Below are positions 57,821-64,000 of a stretch of 64,000 nucleotides of DNA, one piece after another. The number at the start of each line of letters is the position of its first letter. The stretch's first letter is position 1. The notes below the pieces were generated by a model. It saw only the letters and a program-made list of their open reading frames with translations. It did not search any database and was not told the DNA's origin. Both the position numbers and the translations under genes were made by a program. The DNA is from Apus apus (Eukaryota; Chordata; Aves; Apodiformes; Apodidae), in assembly GCF_020740795.1 (NCBI RefSeq), contig NC_067285.1, forward strand, positions 41,080,511 to 41,144,510, written 5' to 3'.

Positions 57821-58763
57821 TCCGCCGGGAGCGCTCGGAATCACACCACACAAACGGTGACACGCAGAGCCAGCACTCCCCTTTCACCAGGGGACCAAGG
57901 GATGTTTGCTCTCTTTGAACCTCCGTGCTGCTGATCTTGGAGATGTGTACAGAAAAAAAGCCAGGCAGGGTCAGGGTGAGAAGCTCGTACCAAACCACCC
58001 CTGCATACAGCCAGTGCACACCCCCTCTGCTTGCTTTCCTTACGCTTGCTGGACGGGGTGTTTGCTCAGGTGGCCAGCACCAGCCTTCCCGCTGGAGGTG
58101 CCTTCCCAGCATAATTTCTTCTCTAGGGCCCGGAGATCACATGTTTCTCTCATCACAAAGAACTTCTGCTGTGGGATCTGTAATAACTCTGCGTGGAGTT
58201 GAGCTGAAATAAAACATGCCTCAAGTGAACAATAGCCAAATAACAAGAGTGATGTTTTTTCTTCTTGTAAAGAGCGTGTGCTGCACACAGGGCTAATCTG
58301 CATGGCTTCAGTACATTCAGCACCTGTGTTTTTGTTTTCTTTCCAGTGGGAACAGTGGCTTGGCCTGCACTGCTTGTTCCTGCCTGCCTTGCAGAGAATC
58401 GCCCAAAGGTTTTACTCATTTTTAATCTGATTTCTTTTCTGTATGTGAGGAGTTGGGAGTTAATGGCAGATTTTCCCCTACAACCTCTTTTGCTGATGGC
58501 CAAACGGAGAACACTTAATGACCAAGCTGGATGCTGCTTGGAGAGCTTGTTCTTCACATGAGATCGGGGTCAGCTATTAAGGCAGCTCTGCCATCTCCCC
58601 CCATCTCCTTTCAGCTTTGAAGGTGCAGCCAGGCTGGCAAGGCTGCCGCAGGAATCACAGCCCTTGAGTTCATGAAGTGCTGCTGTGTTTTCTAAGCCCA
58701 TGCCCTACTGTACAGCTAGCAGATCCAAAAGTGGGGCTTCATTACTGCCACTGCTTGGGTTCC

Positions 58764-59327
58764 TCAGACAGCTGCCCTTCCACAAAACTGCCTTTGGTCA
58801 GAGAATGCAAAGCTGCTGATCCCTCTACATAAAATCACGCTCAACTCACCAGAATTGCATTTCACGTAATACAAAAAGTTTCTAACTACATCAAAGCATC
58901 CTGTTGTGACAGTTAAAAGAACAAATAACTTCACCTTTTGGTGTAAAACGACTTTTCTTTTCAAAGCATTGTATTTTGTATTAAATAATGAACTCTTCCT
59001 GTGATTCTGCTTGTGGCTCAGGATGGAGCTGTTCACCACCAATCCCATGATACTTTTCAGCTTCACTCTATTATCCAAAATAACAACAACAACAACAGTT
59101 CCGAACATTGTTGTAAGACCAAAGATCCAGACTCCACATAACAAGAACAAAACCATTATTTTGGCAGTGAAGGTAAAGAAATATAAAAGAATCCAAAACA
59201 TACACAGACTAATAAAATCTGTAGACCATAACTCTTGTACGCAGTTTAGACATGCTTGGAAAAAACCCCACACAACCTTCCCCCCACCCCGCAGTATAAA
59301 ATCTAGAGTTCTAGGGATTCTTCGCAA
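58764..59327 (-). other. Open reading frame, 187 codons, unknown
   Basis: An uninterrupted frame in AT-rich DNA (where stops are frequent) with several hydrophobic runs (WILLYFFTFTAKIMVLFLL, VVVVVILD). I recognise no domain, and no splice or promoter context supports it. It could be chance or a decayed coding remnant. Confidence 0.15.
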
Positions 59328-61005
59328 GGATGCACTTTCCCACCAGTGCCTAAAATCAGTTATCTTACAGCAAACTCTTTACCTGCAGTAAATGTCTAGA
59401 TCAGTGACGACACCAGAGTTTCCTTGCAGAACAGAATGGAGACATTTCCATTCACCTCACGTTCACTGCAGGCAATATTTTCAGGCTGGACAGTTTGCGT
59501 GTGTTTCTGCTAAAAAGTCACAGAGCTTGAGAACATATACAGGAAGCTTTCACGTGGTTATCAGTCCTTGGAAAGCTTCTCTCTTGATTACCATATGTTT
59601 TGTATGTCCACTTTGCTGTGTGTCCACCCAGGGCTGAAGAGTGACAGGACGTTGGGAAAAACCACCACTGACGTTTTAAGGATATGGAGTCTAACAGCAC
59701 TTAGTTGCTTCTAGGCATTATCCTGTTTGTCTAAGAAAATTAACCTTTTCTTTCAACTACAAGCCAGATTAGAGAAGTGTTTGGGGACAGATTTTCACTT
59801 ACAGCAGACACTATGGTTTCTTCCAGTTACAACTGGCAAAGGACTGTAACATGTAACTCGTGAACTTTCATTTATGGCAATGCTCTGGGGTCCCAGGTTG
59901 TGAATGTCAGAAGAGGCAGAACACAAGATTAGCTCATAGTCAAGGACGGGTGGGAAGGAATCAAATGAGTTTACTGAGCAGCCAGTAATTTTGTGAATTA
60001 CTCAGTGAATACCATTCTTTCACTGCAGATACTACAGTTTACCTTTCGTCGCAAATGAGGTTTATCACCTCAGTCAGAAATAGCATGAAATTACAGTTCC
60101 ACAGGTCAGCACCTTCCTACACCTTGAGAGCCTTTCAGTTACTGATCTTTGGAGAAACACAGTGTGCTCACTGACCTGAAAACAAGTAAAGCCCATTTGG
60201 ATCCAAACTTCCTTCCATTTTCCTGCAGATATAGACAGGATTCTCCTAGACCTCCTCCTGTTTTTTTGAATCAAGGGTGTTGATTGGTAAGACAAAGGAA
60301 GCTGAATGTGGGGAAATAACTTCTAAAGTTGAAAACTTTCTTGTATTAAGCTTACTTCATGTTATTAATTAATTACTGACAATTACTCTGAGATAATGTT
60401 CTCTAAACTCCAGGGACCACTTTCCAATTAAGGTTTTTGTAGAATTACTTCAAAATCTGATTAGATTGAGAAAGAAAAATGACAATTCATTTGTTGAGAG
60501 GAATGAAAATGGAGTTGATATGCTTTCCACCAAGTGTCCCTTCTACCAGCCTTCATAATGAGGCTTTCTCCCTCTCCAGTGCTTAAGAGGAAAAAACTGA
60601 TGTTCTAAAAACGGCTCAGTTCTTATTTTAGAAGTGGAAAAAAACCTCTCTGTATTAGATAATAGAAATCCTATATATACACAAGTATATTTACCTAATT
60701 TAAATGCTAAGCTGCACTGTAAAGGTAATTTCGCTTCAATGCTACAAGCGTATTTGAAAGTGTTTCCCCAAACTGCCTCAACACGGGGGCCACAAAGCGA
60801 AGCTGAGCCCACGACAACAGTCTGGTTTTCCAGTGACAGACAAGGCATGAAGGAACTCTTTATGTCTGGTACTGCTAAATGAGGGACACACCTAGAAGGA
60901 CCAAGGTCAGGAGCAGCCTGCCCTGAGAGAGCAAGGTCTTCTCTCTGGAAACACACCTTTCCAATGCAGGGCCCTCTGCAAAACCAAACAGCCTTCTCGG
61001 GCTTT

Positions 61006-61485
61006 TCACAGAATCACAGCATGTCAGGGGTTGGGAGGGACCTCTGAAGATCATTGAGTCCAACCCCCTGCCAGAGCAGGACCAAAAAAACTTGGGCAGA
61101 TCACTCAAAAAGGCATCCAGGCAGGTCTTGAAAGTCTCCAGAGGAGACTCCACAACCTCTGGGCAGCCTGTGCTCTGTAACCCTCACAGGAAAGAAGTTC
61201 TTCCTCATGTTGAGGTGGAACTTCCTGGGCTCAAATTTTACTCCATTGCCCCTCATCCTATCACAGGGCACAAGTGACAAGAGCTTGTCCCTGCCTTCTT
61301 GATGCCCAGCCCTCATGTATTTATAGACATGAATTAGATCCCCCCTCAGTCTTCTCCTCTCTAGACTGAAAAGCCCCAGGTCTCATAGTCTTTCCTCGTA
61401 AGGCAGGTCTTCTGGTCCCTTCATCATCCTCACAGCCCTTCACTGGACTCTCTCAAGTAAATCCCTCTCCCTCTTGAACTGGGGG
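61006..61485 (-). mobile_element. CR1 fragment, antisense
   Basis: Tail CACAGAATCACAGCATGTCAG at left, then GATCATTGAGTCCAACCCCC. The body contains GTGGAACTTCCTGGGCTC and TCACTGGACTCTCTC blocks. Minus-strand residues include MRKNFFPVRVTEH and HRMRG-type sequence. Confidence 0.9.
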
Positions 61486-61489
61486 ATCC

Positions 61490-61541
61490 CCGATGATCTC
61501 CAGAGGTCCCTTCCAACCATTCTACGAGTCCATGATTCCCA
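61490..61541 (+). mobile_element. CR1 3'-end stub, sense
   Basis: GATGATCTCCAGAGGTCCCT followed by TCCAACCATTCTACGAGTCC and ATGATTCC. It is a CR1 terminus in the opposite orientation, starting within a few bases of the end of the preceding copy. Confidence 0.85.
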
Positions 61542-61544
61542 CCG

Positions 61545-64000
61545 ATGTCCCTGGGAAGAGGACTGACTCGCCTGCCTCCTCCTCCCCAGCCTGGCTGCAC
61601 CTCAGGGCCGAGCACACCAACCTCCAGCCCAGGGTGCCACTGGGACAAAGCTCTCCCATCACCAAAGCAAGATGTTAAAAGACGAAAAAGATTTTACTCA
61701 TCTGTTGGAAATGGCAGGACTTGATGGATATTGGAAGTTTTATGGGAAAGGAAGCAAGGCTTCTAAAGTCTCTCCCAGATGGTTGCAGCTTTGAAGGAAC
61801 AGCTTTGGACTCTGGGATTGCTGGAACGCTCCCCTCTCTTCGCAGCACGGGATCTTCCCTGCGCCAGCTGCCAAGGCCGAGGCCCTCGGCCTTTCCAAAG
61901 GGATTGCGATGAGGCTGGCAGATAAACCCCACCCCATGGAAAGCCCAGCAGCTCTGCTACCATCTTTTTTCTTGTCTGAGTTGCCTCACTCGTCCTTTTC
62001 ACAGATCCACAGTACCAGAAAAGATCATTAAAATCACCCACCTAGTCCCTTAACCAGTTAAGGTCCTGGGAATTTTCACCCACTCCCTTTCTGCCTTCGT
62101 TTCCTCTGCCTTCACCTCCACTTCCTTTTTCTTGTTCCTGTCATGATTGCTTTTGTTTCTTTCTGCCCCTCAGCTCTGTGCTGTCTTCCAGCTCCCCAGC
62201 AAGCAGACAGCTACGTTGGTGGTTCTACCAGCTGGGTCATGTAAGTGCAGGCAACTTCCCCAAGTGCCCTGGGAATGGAAGAGAGTCCCTTGGGCCATTG
62301 CACTGTTGCCTCAACTTCTGGCAAGTCAGTACTAGAACAGCAGCAAAAGCAGGAATGGATGAGAAGTGGCCTTCAAGGAACCACTAACGCCATCAAAATG
62401 CTGCAGGTTTCTTGACACTTACCAGTCTAGTTTGGTACAACTTCTCCCTGCTACCCTGTGGATGGCTCGGTGCGTACTACATGGTGTTAGCTGCTCAACA
62501 GAGATCAAGGCCTACCTGAACAAGAGTCTCCCAGGAAGAATTTAAAACATCCTGTTGCTGTGGAGCTATGGGACAGTAGTTTATTTTCTTTATTCCAGGA
62601 AAGAATACAGCACACCTCTGTCCCAGCTGCCCTGCTGCCTTAGGAGTAGTGGGGAAAGTTGAGTCAAACCCTTCTGTCTTCCCGTCAGGTGCTCTAGCAA
62701 TTCACACACCACATGGACTTCACAAAGGACAGACAAGGGGCCCAGACATATGGACTCTACAGCCAGTATGAGGTCTTCCTTCCACTTTACTTCCCTCAAG
62801 GTACAAGGCACAAACTCTAAACCTGTATAAAAATGCCCTTCCTACCTCTGAACACAAGGTAAAAGTCTTTCAACTGCTTTTCTTCCAGATTGCTTCAAAA
62901 CAGCTGAACAAATCAGTGGGAGAAGAGACACACAGGTGGACCTTAGGTCCCTCTTCCAACAATATGGTCATAGATAACAACATGGAGATACTGATGTGTT
63001 TCAATAGGCGTCCGTGTTGTGTTGTCTCCTGGGTAGGCCTGAAACACAGAATATTACCCAGTCAGAAGAGAGGAAATACGTGGGTTTTAACTCAATGAAT
63101 TTTCTTCTTCCCTTGAAACATCAAATTTGACAAATGCAACTAGCTCTGAGGGTGGGGATTTCTCAGGGAAGATAAATATCCTGGCACCAGGCACATCGAT
63201 TCTCCTGCCATACTTGTGGCAGGTGCAAGGACAGGGAGTTCTTTTAGCTAAACACAACTAGGAACAAGCAGACCATCAACCAGTCAAAGAGAAGGCCCAC
63301 TTGCAAAGATCAGGCAGCTGGTACTAAGTCTGTTCAAGCTGAACCCCATGAGAGAGAACTCATGCTGATTACAGTGTGGCCCCTAGCAAGCATGTCTCAG
63401 AAGTTAGTTCTCTATCAGTGAGTGTTATAGAAAAGCCAAAGCCAGACTAATTTCATGGGGACTCTCAGGCCTGTGCCCTGCAACCTGCTTGGGGACACAA
63501 TGTACACGCACAAACACTTCTTAGTGTGGCTCTTGGCACGAGACCATCTTTCACATAGACACTAAAGAGCTGGTTATTTGTTACAGATGTTTTGCAGCTG
63601 CAGGAAGTTGGACTGGTGGCCCACTTTCAATGCAACCAAACACATTTTTAGGCATGCATTTTTGAATTTCTAACAAACCAACACACTTATTTTGAAATGC
63701 ATATAATTTGATATTTTGTACTGTTACTATTCATATGTGACCATCTTTCATGGGAAGCACATCAAAGAAACCATCATCCTAGATCAGCTCTGTAGAAACC
63801 CAAACAAATTATTGCCCAGCTTAGTTCATGTTGGTTTTGAGAGTAACCAAAGCATGGGTGTGTTTGTCACATCCAATCTATAGTCCAAGGAATTCAGTTG
63901 TGAAGTTTAAAAGTGTGGTTGACACTAGAGGAACACGGTTTCTTACAGAGGGAAGCTGTCTGTAGTGTTATTACCCATTCAGGTCTCAACATGAAAGATA
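61545..64000. other. Intergenic to window end
   Basis: AT-rich unique DNA. No gene, repeat or RNA is recognised. Confidence 0.55.

Larger units (their letters stand above)
56510..61005. other. Intergenic, no gene recognised
   Basis: 4.5 kb of mostly AT-rich DNA with the 20-bp tandem repeat at 57756-57820 and one longish minus-strand frame (58764-59327). No family is recognised. Confidence 0.5.

Noticed and set aside
1-64000. CRISPR arrays, bacterial operons, tRNA or rRNA genes
   Set aside because: No regularly spaced direct repeats of CRISPR type, no cloverleaf sequence noticed, and gene structure is eukaryotic throughout.
49401-64000. Exons of CFAP299, the gene expected upstream of BMP3 in mammals
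   Set aside because: I looked for its conserved phrases in the frames of this interval and saw none. Short exons could have been missed.

Overview
This is nuclear DNA from a bird. The signs are at least ten CR1 LINE fragments (most of them 5'-truncated and ending in the avian-type ATTCTATG-like tail), short introns, and two recognisable vertebrate genes. No bacterial or viral gene organisation is present.

Layout: (1) 1-4000, + strand: the last four coding exons of PKD2 (polycystin-2). They encode the final 225 residues: EF-hand, acidic phospho-linker, coiled coil and C-terminal tail. The rest of the gene lies left of the window. A CR1 fragment sits in the first intron, another begins directly at the stop codon, and a third lies downstream at about 5.0-6.2 kb. 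(2) 8.8-23.1 kb: a GC-rich accessory block with no gene I recognise. It is a large imperfect inverted duplication, with left arm about 8838-13121 and right arm about 19790-23133 around a 6.7 kb spacer. Some sub-blocks are almost identical between arms, while others differ by large insertions. Each arm carries the same promoter-like element and short exon with a perfect splice donor, and the two copies point towards each other. The spacer has its own CpG island with a near-consensus CTCF site and paired CCAAT boxes. It is followed on + by candidate exons and a poly(A) signal. A second CpG-rich promoter with two NRF1 sites lies at the inner edge of the right arm. (3) 23.1-26.6 kb: intergenic sequence ending in a 1 kb CR1 on the minus strand. 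(4) 26.6-48.7 kb, minus strand: complete BMP3, with three coding exons encoding 493 residues, an approximately 4.2 kb 3'UTR and introns of 4.7 and 11.7 kb. Its CpG-island promoter spans about 48.1-49.4 kb. (5) 49.4-64 kb: AT-rich DNA upstream of BMP3 with a CR1 pair at 61.0-61.5 kb and no gene I can identify.

PKD2 and BMP3 converge: PKD2 is read rightwards and BMP3 leftwards. The palindromic block lies between their 3' ends. It is the most unusual part of the window and the best candidate for an undescribed system: a pair of facing, mutually homogenised transcription units with an insulator-like element between them. That reading is inference from motifs and symmetry. The duplication itself can be read directly from the sequence.
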